Of a stretch of DNA of 30,757 nt, positions 23,870-30,361 are shown one piece after another. The position numbers and the translations under genes are program-made. The first letter of the stretch is position 1. Each line of letters opens with the position of its first letter. Source of the stretch: a virus; IMG/VR virus record IMGVR_UViG_3300020171_000099, positions 1 through 30,757 of that record; one strand, given 5' to 3'. The notes beneath the pieces were generated by a model. That model had not been told where the DNA came from. It was given only the letters and a program-made list of their open reading frames with translations, and searched no databases.

Positions 23870-24703
23870 TTAGTTTTCTTTCATCAATTCAGATAATGAT
23901 TCTGTAATTGTTTGCTTGATTTTACTCTTTGGGATGCCCAAAGTTTTGCCTTCGGTGAAAGCATTAGAGAGATAAGTTTTGATTCCATTTAACAATTCTC
24001 CAGCAAAATCCACGGGAGCTTTATTGCCGTCAATAAAGCTGGAACTATTTGAATTTATAGAAGATTCTGTGGGGTCTATTTTTTTATTTTTCTTAGCCTT
24101 TTTGCCTTGTCTGATTTTAGTACTAACTTTATGAAGAGATATTTTCCCGTCTCTTATATCTTGTTTTTCTTTTTTAGAAGCCTGATCTTTTACAGTTAAT
24201 AATTCCTGAGCCTTAGATTTACCAATATTAAGGTCTCTTGCTACTTCCTCGGCAAAATCTATCTTACTAACATTGACATCAATGTTAGTAGAGCTATTTG
24301 ATTTTATAGAAGATTCATTCTTAATTTTTATTGCGTTTTTTGCAACTTCTACCTTAGACATCCTATTATCTTCTCTTCTTTCAACAAGTTCTAAAAGAGC
24401 GCCATCTGACAAATTCCTACGATCTTTCTGATTATGGATTGCATACTCAATAGCTTTATTTTCGTCTTTAAAATCATAATCATCAAAAACATAAACCTCT
24501 TTTAAACCTGCCTGTTTTGCTGCCTGTAAACGAGTATGACCATCAACAACAATACCATCCCATAGAACAATAGGAGCAGAATCATCATATCCGTTAAGAA
24601 CCATATCTGCTGCAATAGCATCTACAACAGATTGTGAAATTGTAAATAATCCGCTAAACGGTTTTGCCACTTTAACATCATTAACATTCATTTTTTCTAT
24701 CAT
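23870..24703 (-). CDS. ParB/Srx-fold nuclease-like protein
   Basis: The 277-residue product has the ParB N-terminal core: PIVLWDGIVVDGHTRLQAAKQAG (DGHTRLQAA at about 54-62, close to the GERR-type box), then an IEYAIHNQKDRRNLSD helix. A helix-turn-helix-like region and a basic linker follow. A segment with ESSI, SNSS, ID and DFA in order occurs twice (about 130-153 and 213-235), an internal duplication. ParB-fold proteins bind or cut DNA and can bind CTP. Here it lies between portal and MuF rather than beside a ParA, so plasmid partition is unlikely. A role in packaging or DNA modification is possible. The start has an AAGGACGG site. Confidence 0.75.
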   Translation of the reverse strand: MIEKMNVNDVKVAKPFSGLFTISQSVVDAIAADMVLNGYDDSAPIVLWDGIVVDGHTRLQAAKQAGLKEVYVFDDYDFKDENKAIEYAIHNQKDRRNLSDGALLELVERREDNRMSKVEVAKNAIKIKNESSIKSNSSTNIDVNVSKIDFAEEVARDLNIGKSKAQELLTVKDQASKKEKQDIRDGKISLHKVSTKIRQGKKAKKNKKIDPTESSINSNSSSFIDGNKAPVDFAGELLNGIKTYLSNAFTEGKTLGIPKSKIKQTITESLSELMKEN

Positions 24704-24736
24704 CGTTACCGTCCTTTCATAACATCCTAAAATTGA

Positions 24737-24793
24737 CCTGGGGAAATAGAGTAGGACTTCTCTACTTTCGGCCTTAAGTTACCTATCCCCAGG
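24737..24793 (-). ncRNA. Possible three-way-junction RNA element in ParB leader
   Basis: On the minus strand, CCTGGGGA pairs with TCCCCAGG at the ends of a 57-base segment. Inside lie a TAGAG/CTCTA hairpin and a shorter CTT/AAG-type hairpin around an AAGGCCG loop. It occupies most of the 102-base gap between the portal stop and ParB start. There is no U-run after it, so it is not a standard terminator. It may be a processing site or a regulatory leader. No known riboswitch consensus was matched by eye. Confidence 0.4.
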
Positions 24794-24805
24794 CATATTG
24801 CCATT

Positions 24806-26251
24806 CTATTCTTCTCCCTCTACTGTCCCTGGAACAAACGGTTCAGGAGGAGTTACTTCTTCCATCTTTGTAGTATCTATCTCCTTATCAATCAACGCCA
24901 TTATTTCTTCTGGTTCATCTGGAAGAGTTAATCTTGCTATTTTCTTTTGTAAAGCTTTCTTAAAAGATTCTGCCTGAACAATCGTTGTTGCAACTAAACA
25001 ATTTTCTAACTGAACGGCAAGATCATCAATATTAAAACTGCTTGGCCTACTAATGGTTATACTATCAAACATACTGTCTAAATTTTGCCATCTCAACCAA
25101 TAATATATTGCTTTTATTTCTGCTTCATCAAGATCGTTTCCTTTAGCAGTAAGAACAGCAGATAACTGCTGGAACTCATATCTTAACGCTATCCCTGATC
25201 TCGCCTCGTTACTTGTTGCTTGCCCATATACATTAGACAAATGCGCAGTTCTATATATTTCAGATACTTTTCTTTCTATCCAACTAAGTATGCTGCCTAT
25301 CGGTTCTGCAACTTTAGCCTCTAACCAATCTGGCTTACTATTTGGTTGTTCAGGATCAAATTCAAGTATCGCAGTAACCCCTGCCATATCTTGTTCAGAA
25401 GAAGGTTGTTGATTTGATTGAAGCATTGGTTTTCTCATCATCGGGAAAGCGGCATATTTAATGATCTCAGACCCATTGCTTAGATCTCTTGTAATTGCAG
25501 CTTGTATACGGGCTAATCCTTTTATATCACTTATCCCAAGATAGGGCTTTTTAAGATTAACATAATTAGTATGCCATACAAACGGAATTTCTTTTAATTT
25601 ATTAACTCCTTCTTCTGTTTTTTTATACTGGCTTAAAGTGCCCTGTTTTAACTCCCATCTTTCCCATTCTTCTTTCGTCCATACTAAATATCCATTTGTT
25701 TCTTTTACTTTTAAATAAATAAGTTCAGGCCGGGCTGTAATTGGGTTTCTTACATATTCCCAATCGTGTATATTTTCTGGAATATATGCACTAAAATAAG
25801 GATAAATAGATTTATTTATTTCATTACTTCTTGTCGTCAATGTAGAATTTGGCTTATCAACCAGTACCCCTACAAATCCATAAACAGAAGCAAACACCTC
25901 AAGATTATTCCAAAACACATTGTAATCAGTCCCATATAAATCAACATCATTCTGAAACATCTGCCATTGCTTATCATCAGCCAAATTATCTAAAACACGA
26001 TGCACTTGTTGTTGAGAAAGAAATTGACAAAATAAATCTACTACAGTAGCGCAATAATTAAATACTTCTCCATCATTTAATCTTTCTGTAAAATTAGCAG
26101 TAGATTCTCTAGCATTTTGCTTTAGTACTAATTTTATAAACTCTTCTTCCCCATCATAAGCAGCTCCCCACAATAACCACTTTGAGATCATACTTTCATA
26201 ATCAACATGCTTATCGTCTAGCCTTCTTGTTACTTCATCAATAATAGCCAT
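24806..26251 (-). CDS. Portal protein
   Basis: The 481-residue product lies right after the large terminase, the usual portal position, and its length is normal. It has VTRRLDDKHVDYESM at the start, a helical part with FVGVLVDKPN, the segment KLKEIPFVWHTNYVNLKKPYLGIS (a loop before the stem), and SNGSEIIKYAAFPMM with a Pro-rich crown region. The C-terminus is acidic and Pro-rich. Twelve such subunits would form the DNA channel at one capsid vertex. Family (SPP1-like or DUF4055-like) is from recalled motifs. Confidence 0.8.
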   Translation of the reverse strand: MAIIDEVTRRLDDKHVDYESMISKWLLWGAAYDGEEEFIKLVLKQNARESTANFTERLNDGEVFNYCATVVDLFCQFLSQQQVHRVLDNLADDKQWQMFQNDVDLYGTDYNVFWNNLEVFASVYGFVGVLVDKPNSTLTTRSNEINKSIYPYFSAYIPENIHDWEYVRNPITARPELIYLKVKETNGYLVWTKEEWERWELKQGTLSQYKKTEEGVNKLKEIPFVWHTNYVNLKKPYLGISDIKGLARIQAAITRDLSNGSEIIKYAAFPMMRKPMLQSNQQPSSEQDMAGVTAILEFDPEQPNSKPDWLEAKVAEPIGSILSWIERKVSEIYRTAHLSNVYGQATSNEARSGIALRYEFQQLSAVLTAKGNDLDEAEIKAIYYWLRWQNLDSMFDSITISRPSSFNIDDLAVQLENCLVATTIVQAESFKKALQKKIARLTLPDEPEEIMALIDKEIDTTKMEEVTPPEPFVPGTVEGEE

Positions 26252-26332
26252 GGCAAATTCCCCTATTTACTTTTCTTTTCCGTCTAATTGTTTAAGGTCA
26301 TTTAAATTGATCTCTCTATATTGCCTATATTA

Positions 26333-27559
26333 TCATTTATAATACTTCTGCCCTGATGGAAAATATCGCTTAAAAAAATGAGAATACAGAGCATATCTAT
26401 CTCTATCGCAAACGTGGTCTGATACTTTCAACGGTTTATCTTCCCCTCTTTGTTGAGCTTTAGTATCCCAAACATAACTTTGATATCCTTTTATTGTTTC
26501 TGCACAACTCTTATCAACAAAGTATTTTTCTTCTGATAATAACTTACTTATAAACTTAATGCCTGAAAGAACGTCGTTATTTGCTCCTTTTATATTGTAT
26601 AATTTCCTTTGTTTTAATTCTGTAATAAAAGATAATGCAGACGGATCAACATATACTACATCAGGCTTTATATTGCCGAGAAAATCTTCTAAGTCATCTG
26701 CATACTGTCCATCTGTTTTTTGTTTTACATTATCTTTACTCCCATCATACCAATACTCTTTAACAAGATAAACAGGCAATCCTCCGTCAAATCCATATAA
26801 CCCGAACGTACATGGATTATTTGTTCCATAATCTATTCCCACAATATAATTTTGAAAATCATCTGAACCTACAATTGTATCAACATGAACATCTGGATTA
26901 AACACATCATATATAATTCCTTCCGCTAACGCCCATAATCCGTCTATGTATCTTTTATAGAATACTCCCGTATATTCTTTTTTTAAATTTGTAATATAAA
27001 CTTTCCCAAGAGACAAATTGTCATCAATATTAAAATGAAATACCGCCATGTCTAGTTCATTTACTCTATCTATATAATCTGTTTTTAACCAATGATATGG
27101 TCCTTCTGGATTTGTTGTTCCAAAAAATTTAGCTCTTGGTACCGATAATCTGGATAATAACATTGCGAAAAATGATTCAGGCGCCAATGCTAATTCATCC
27201 CCATATGCCCCTGCAAGTGTTAATCCCTGTATTTTCTGGACAGCCCTTTCATCAGATGCTCCTGCAAAATAAATTAACTTGTCTTTCAGGTACGCTTCCC
27301 CTTGACCTTGATTTATTCTTAATGAATTGCCAAGTAATCCCTGTAATGGGGTGAGTATATTTCTTCTTAATGTTCTTTCTGTTTTTCCAAACATAAGATA
27401 TTCGCCTGGAGGACCGCTATTAAGTACATATTCTATCCATTTAAGATTAGCACTTACAGTTTTCCCGCTTCTTACAGACCCCTCTGATATATTAATGCGC
27501 TTGTTTGCATTCTGCATATAATGGATTTGTTTAGGGGCTAATTTTTCTAAGTTATCCAT
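26333..27559 (-). CDS. terL: Terminase large subunit
   Basis: I place the start at 27559, whose ATG follows GAGGTC closely and overlaps the small-terminase stop by 8 bases; 408 residues. An upstream ATG at 27598 has no clear ribosome site. The ATPase half has Walker A GSVRSGKT (about 27-34), Walker B LAGAYGDE (Asp121, Glu122) and TTNPEG as coupling motif (about 148-153). The nuclease half has GIDYGT (Asp243), VDPS (Asp305) and HVCDRDRYAL (Asp385), the acidic triad of an RNase H-fold nuclease. It cuts and packages the genome into proheads. All key residues are present. Confidence 0.95.
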   Translation of the reverse strand: MDNLEKLAPKQIHYMQNANKRINISEGSVRSGKTVSANLKWIEYVLNSGPPGEYLMFGKTERTLRRNILTPLQGLLGNSLRINQGQGEAYLKDKLIYFAGASDERAVQKIQGLTLAGAYGDELALAPESFFAMLLSRLSVPRAKFFGTTNPEGPYHWLKTDYIDRVNELDMAVFHFNIDDNLSLGKVYITNLKKEYTGVFYKRYIDGLWALAEGIIYDVFNPDVHVDTIVGSDDFQNYIVGIDYGTNNPCTFGLYGFDGGLPVYLVKEYWYDGSKDNVKQKTDGQYADDLEDFLGNIKPDVVYVDPSALSFITELKQRKLYNIKGANNDVLSGIKFISKLLSEEKYFVDKSCAETIKGYQSYVWDTKAQQRGEDKPLKVSDHVCDRDRYALYSHFFKRYFPSGQKYYK

Positions 27560-28109
27560 TATTGACCTCGGTAGGCTCATTTGCCCCGTTTGTTCCATTT
27601 GTTATGTTAGAAAGTATATTAACGAGTTTGTTAATCGGGCTATCTACTGCGTCATCGGAGCCAGATTTAACAAGATCTAAGTCTAATTTTACTAATCTTT
27701 CATATGCTGTGATAAGAAGATTCAGATCATTTGGGGTTTTGATTTTTAAAATTACTTCTTTTGTAGTTTTATCTATTGCAGTTAATATTGCTTCATTAAT
27801 TATTGAAAGATGGGACGCTATATCTTCTCTGTATTGAGACTTAGATTTAACGATGTTGTTATTTGTTTGTCGTTGCAACCTCTTTGCTATTAATTGATCT
27901 CGTTCTGCTATTCGTTCGTCCCACTTGAATCTGTTCTTCCATATATATACTGTTTGATGGTGTACTTTATATTTCTCTGCTACCTGCTGATATGTCCTTC
28001 CTGGCCCTAATGAAAAATAATAATCGTACGCCTCTAACATCTTGGCGTTCTCTTTTCTTTTTTTAACGACAGAGGGCTTTTTAATCGGTTTTCTAGTGTA
28101 TTTTTTCAT
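27552..28109 (-). CDS. terS: Terminase small subunit
   Basis: The 185-residue product has a basic N-terminus, then a helix-turn-helix with GRTYQQVAEKYKVHHQTVY, followed by the conserved IWKNRFKWDERIAERD motif characteristic of phage small terminases. A coiled oligomerisation part follows (about 100-150) and an Asn/Asp-rich tail. It recognises the packaging start site and activates the large subunit. It is the first gene of the leftward module. No good ribosome binding site precedes the ATG, so an internal start such as Met24 cannot be ruled out. Confidence 0.9.
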   Translation of the reverse strand: MKKYTRKPIKKPSVVKKRKENAKMLEAYDYYFSLGPGRTYQQVAEKYKVHHQTVYIWKNRFKWDERIAERDQLIAKRLQRQTNNNIVKSKSQYREDIASHLSIINEAILTAIDKTTKEVILKIKTPNDLNLLITAYERLVKLDLDLVKSGSDDAVDSPINKLVNILSNITNGTNGANEPTEVNNG

Positions 28110-28168
28110 AGGATTAATTTTTTATATAATTCTTTAATAATTCCATATATATTCTTGATCTTTGTTTT

Positions 28169-28195
28169 TACCATATAAATCAAATAATTATGGTA
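28169..28195. promoter_or_regulatory. Inverted repeat TACCATA-N13-TATGGTA
   Basis: Perfect 7-base arms with a 13-base spacer that itself holds a TAAATCAA site (28176-28183). It lies about 60-85 bases before the small terminase start, between that gene and the other palindromes. It could bind a dimeric regulator or form a hairpin in a leftward leader RNA. Confidence 0.45.
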
Positions 28196-28211
28196 CAATT
28201 TATAAAATTGT
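28195..28211. promoter_or_regulatory. Inverted repeat ACAATTT-ATA-AAATTGT
   Basis: Perfect 7-base arms with a 3-base centre, directly next to the TACCATA repeat. Its size is typical of a phage operator. The region is AT-rich, which raises the chance of random dyads. Confidence 0.4.
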
Positions 28212-28218
28212 CTATATT

Positions 28219-28247
28219 ATATTAAGATTTTTCCTAATATAAATCAA
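28219..28247 (-). promoter_or_regulatory. Possible leftward late promoter before terS
   Basis: TTGATT (28247-28242) and TAATAT (28224-28219) are 17 bases apart, with an alternative TATAAT 20 bases away. The -35 box sits in the palindrome at 28239-28254, as at the scaffold copy. A start here would give a leader of about 100 bases before the small terminase gene. Box quality is modest. Confidence 0.35.
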
Positions 28248-28254
28248 GATTTAT
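28239..28254. promoter_or_regulatory. Palindrome ATAAATC-AA-GATTTAT (copy 1), operator-like
   Basis: Identical in 20 bases (28238-28257) to the copy at 21859-21878. It is also related to the repeated TAAATCAA words at 28176, 28343, 28353 and 28502, and inverted at 28558-28565. Recurrence at two gene-block starts points to a shared trans-acting regulator. Confidence 0.5.
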
Positions 28255-28342
28255 TATTATTTTTAATAGATTTTAATGATTTATTTTAATTTTTACTGTT
28301 TTTCTTAATTTATTATTTATAAAGATTTCAATAGGTTATTAG

Positions 28343-28370
28343 TAAATCAAAGTAAATCAAAGTAAATCTA
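28343..28370. repeat. Tandem 10-base repeats with TAAATCAA core
   Basis: Two exact copies of AGTAAATCAA and a third that diverges at the end, followed by short AGATAATAA repeats to about 28400. The array carries the same word as the palindromes. It may be iterons for a replication or regulatory protein. No initiator gene is visible in the window. Confidence 0.65.
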
Positions 28371-28420
28371 TGATAATTAAAGATAATAAAGATAATAAAG
28401 ATATAATTGAGTATAACTAC

Positions 28421-28467
28421 TCTTAATCGCCTTTAACCAATATTGATTATTATCTTAATCGCCTTTA
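28421..28467. repeat. 15-base direct repeat flanking/inside rightward promoter
   Basis: TCTTAATCGCCTTTA occurs at 28421-28435 and 28453-28467, 32 bases apart (about three helical turns). The second copy fills most of the promoter spacer. A protein binding both copies would cover the promoter, so this is a candidate repressor or activator pair. Confidence 0.6.
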
Positions 28468-28471
28468 TAAT
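28443..28471 (+). promoter_or_regulatory. Rightward sigma-70-type promoter
   Basis: TTGATT (28443-28448), a 17-base spacer, and a perfect TATAAT (28466-28471). This is the best promoter match in the window, and it points to the rightward genes. Transcription would begin near 28478, just before the foldable leader and the hammerhead. Confidence 0.65.
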
Positions 28472-28498
28472 CTTAATTAATATGAGAATTAAATTAAA

Positions 28499-28753
28499 TA
28501 ATAAATCAAGAGCCGCAAGGGCAATGGCGGCAGTAAGTAAACCCAATACAAAACATCTTGATTTATTAAGCCCCAGCAAATAGCAGGGGAATTTGCCTTC
28601 CAAGTCTGGCAGAGAACAAAAAATCGCAGGATGGATTAAGCCAGAACAAAAACGGAGCCTGAGACTTTAAGGGTCTTAAAAGATTTCTCCAAGGAATGAG
28701 AAGAGCGCAAACAACCTCACTCTGAACCGAAAGGTAAGGGTAGAATAGAGGTT
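28499..28753 (+). ncRNA. Structured leader RNA upstream of the hammerhead
   Basis: This stretch is clearly less AT-rich than the DNA on both sides and has no convincing ORF. By eye it folds into a chain of helices. The first is a 13-base-pair stem 28499-28511/28556-28568 enclosing a GCCGC/GCGGC hairpin (28512-28531). Next are a CCCC/GGGG hairpin (28571-28589) and a TCTGGC/GCCAGA stem (28605-28610/28640-28645). Then come GGAG/CTCC (28654-28657/28687-28690) around an AGAC/GTCT hairpin, and AACCTC/GAGGTT (28713-28718/28748-28753) around an ACC-GAAA-GGT hairpin with a GNRA loop. A pseudoknot between the first hairpin loop (AAGGGCAA) and TTGCCTT is possible. I recognise no family. Confidence 0.55.
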
Positions 28754-28761
28754 AAGTGAAA

Positions 28762-28818
28762 TATGTGTCTGATAGATTTTAACTATCACTGATGAGATTT
28801 TAGTAATCGAAACACATA
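28762..28818 (+). ncRNA. Hammerhead ribozyme, type III
   Basis: All core parts are present in the right order. Stem III 5' strand is TATGT plus G (28762-28767), and the cleavage triplet is GTC at 28767-28769. Stem I is TGATAG/CTATCA (28770-28775/28783-28788) with a 7-base loop. The invariant CTGATGA is 28789-28795. Stem II is GATT/AATC (28796-28799/28805-28808) with a 5-base loop, the invariant GAAA is 28809-28812, and stem III 3' strand is CACATA (28813-28818). Cleavage is predicted between 28769 and 28770. Stems I and II are closed and stem III is open, so it is type III. Its last base is the first base of the AGGAGGG ribosome site of the next gene. Hammerheads are known from phage genomes. 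Confidence 0.92.
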
Positions 28819-28830
28819 GGAGGGCAAAAC

Positions 28831-28971
28831 ATGAACAACCAAGAAAAAAATAGGACACAAACTAAACCCAATCTTATTATAAAAAATAGAACAATTATTT
28901 TAATAGCAAAGAAAGCAGAGCAAAAAGAACAAAAAACAATAACCAGATTGCAAAAACTTTTAGAAAAATAA
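28831..28971 (+). CDS. First rightward gene: 46-aa basic peptide
   Basis: The ATG follows a perfect AGGAGGG site (28818-28824), which begins inside the hammerhead's last stem. The product is basic and polar with a short Ile-rich middle and a Lys/Gln-rich helix at the end (TITRLQKLLEK). No family is recognised. Its likely control by the ribozyme and the strong site are better evidence of coding than the sequence itself. Confidence 0.6.
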   Translation: MNNQEKNRTQTKPNLIIKNRTIILIAKKAEQKEQKTITRLQKLLEK

Positions 28972-28981
28972 AGAGGATATT

Positions 28982-29278
28982 ATGAAATTTACTTTTAAAA
29001 AAACAATACATGAAGGAAGGTATAGATCTTTTGAACTTGATCATACAACTATAAAACTTAATAAAAAAGAAGTCGGCTATATATCTAAATCAAGAGAAAA
29101 TAGTCAATATACAGTTTATTTTGCTATTAAAAAAGAAAAAACAGAAAAAGAACCTGCATCTTTTAAGTGGATTCATCTAAAAAAGAGATTCGATAGTGAA
29201 CAAAGTGCAAGAGAAAAAATTAAAAAGCTTGAAAATAAAATTCAAATAGAACTTAATTTATACCAATTTGAAAATTAA
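28982..29278 (+). CDS. Hypothetical protein (98 aa)
   Basis: The start has AGAGGATATT ahead. The product is basic, with strands such as FELDHTTIKLNKKEVGYISK and YTVYFAIKKE, then a C-terminal helix SEQSAREKIKKLENKIQIEL. The layout suggests a small alpha/beta fold. It lies 10 bases after the previous stop, in the early-type rightward run. No function can be assigned. Confidence 0.6.
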   Translation: MKFTFKKTIHEGRYRSFELDHTTIKLNKKEVGYISKSRENSQYTVYFAIKKEKTEKEPASFKWIHLKKRFDSEQSAREKIKKLENKIQIELNLYQFEN

Positions 29279-29293
29279 TAAAAGGAGGATATT

Positions 29294-29731
29294 ATGGAAA
29301 TCAGATTAAAAATAGAAGATAACATGAACAAAGCAGAGGAAATAGATATTTTAGAGAAACTTCGAGATACCTATACAAATCATCCAGACAATTATTTGGC
29401 AACATTGTTTTCAGATAAATTTGTGAATTGGGCATCCAAAAGAATCAGAAATGACTTTCCAGTTGATTCGATGGAGTATATCAAGGCTCATGAACAGGAT
29501 GATCAGAAAGAAAAAATAAACAAATTAGAAGAAAGACTTGAAGAAGCGCAACAAGGAATAATTGAAATTAACGAAGTTGCTCACAATGCAACAGAATCAA
29601 CAAGATACTATAAAGAAGAACAATATAAACTTGAAAATATAATTAATGAAAAAGAAATCAAAATTAACGAACTTAAAAATTGCATAATAAATTTGAAGGC
29701 AAAACTTTATGATTTATTAGATAATAAATAA
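29294..29731 (+). CDS. Hypothetical coiled-coil protein (145 aa)
   Basis: A strong AAAAGGAGG site precedes the start. The N-part has EIDILEKLRDTYTNHPDNYL and a WASKRIRND segment; the rest (about 70-140) is a long coiled coil with heptad Leu/Ile. No enzymatic motif. It may oligomerise. I do not recognise the family. Confidence 0.6.
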   Translation: MEIRLKIEDNMNKAEEIDILEKLRDTYTNHPDNYLATLFSDKFVNWASKRIRNDFPVDSMEYIKAHEQDDQKEKINKLEERLEEAQQGIIEINEVAHNATESTRYYKEEQYKLENIINEKEIKINELKNCIINLKAKLYDLLDNK

Positions 29732-29778
29732 TTTAAATAAGCTGACCTATCGGCTGGACGGGGGAAAGAGGGATAAAA

Positions 29779-29985
29779 ATGGCATGGTATCAAATCAATT
29801 ACGCTTGCGGCCACACAGGCAGAGAGCAAATCTATGGCAAGGTACAAGATCGGCAAAACAAAGCTAATTGGCTTGGCAATAATAAAGTTTGCAAATCCTG
29901 CCAAATTAAAAGCAGAGCTGCCGCAGACAAAGCAGCCGTTCTTAAGAGGGCAGGACTGAAGGCAATAAAAGAAAATAATTTTTAA
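29779..29985 (+). CDS. Small zinc-ribbon-like protein (68 aa)
   Basis: The product has CGH near residue 10 and CKSC near residue 38, a split Cys-His and Cys-Cys pair, followed by an Ala/Lys-rich helix. The start MAWYQINYACGHTGRE recalls small phage proteins of unknown role. A GAGGGAT site precedes it. A zinc-binding role is inferred from the pairs. Confidence 0.6.
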   Translation: MAWYQINYACGHTGREQIYGKVQDRQNKANWLGNNKVCKSCQIKSRAAADKAAVLKRAGLKAIKENNF

Positions 29986-30050
29986 AAACCATTGATTGAA
30001 GGAGATTGAAAAACATAAAAATTTTTTTAAAATAACAAAGGAAAATGAAA

Positions 30051-30146
30051 ATGAAAATAATAGATAAAATAACCTGGATTTGCATAATATTATTAGCAGG
30101 AATTATTCTTGGATATACCTGGTGCTGGATAGCTTTAAATCCATAA
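30051..30146 (+). CDS. 31-aa single-span membrane peptide
   Basis: I choose the ATG at 30051, eight bases after AAGGA; a further ATG at 30045 would give 33 residues. A hydrophobic stretch with several Trp residues (ITWICIILLAGIILGYTW) fills most of the peptide. It has no family match by eye. Small membrane peptides are common in early phage regions. Confidence 0.4.
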   Translation: MKIIDKITWICIILLAGIILGYTWCWIALNP

Positions 30147-30177
30147 CTTATAAAAAAAGAGATAAAGAAAAACCATT

Positions 30178-30348
30178 ATGAAAACATATATAACAATATG
30201 CGCATGGTGCAATAAAATTAAAAGAAAAAATGGAAGATATAAATCTATTCCGCCAACAAAATTACAACAAATAAAAAATAACTTAAATCTCTTAATCAGT
30301 CATAGTATATGCCCAGATTGTTCAATTAAAATAACAAACAACATATAA
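30178..30348 (+). CDS. Stand-alone CxxC...CxxC zinc-ribbon peptide (56 aa)
   Basis: The product has CAWCNKIK at 8-15 and SHSICPDC at 41-48, with a helix in between. This pair closely follows the CxWCxKIR...SHGICPxC module that I recall from the ends of some bacterial two-component and PAS proteins. Here it stands alone. Its role is unknown. No ribosome site is obvious immediately before the ATG, so initiation may be weak or coupled. Confidence 0.5.
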   Translation: MKTYITICAWCNKIKRKNGRYKSIPPTKLQQIKNNLNLLISHSICPDCSIKITNNI

Positions 30349-30361
30349 GGAGAAAATCAAA

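Noticed and set aside
27245-27275. A second CTGATGA (minus strand) as a possible hammerhead core
   Set aside because: It lies in the large terminase coding sequence, and no stem II, properly placed GAAA or cleavage triplet accompanies it.
27560-27598. N-terminal extension of the large terminase
   Set aside because: No ribosome binding site precedes the ATG at 27598; the start at 27559 has GAGGTC at good distance and overlaps the small terminase stop as usual.
28321-28470. CRISPR array from the short repeats
   Set aside because: The repeats are 9-15 bases, with no regular unique spacers and no cas genes.
28676-28858. 60-codon minus-strand frame across the hammerhead region
   Set aside because: It lies opposite the structured RNA and ribozyme, crosses the strong ribosome site of the rightward gene, and has no ribosome site or motif of its own.
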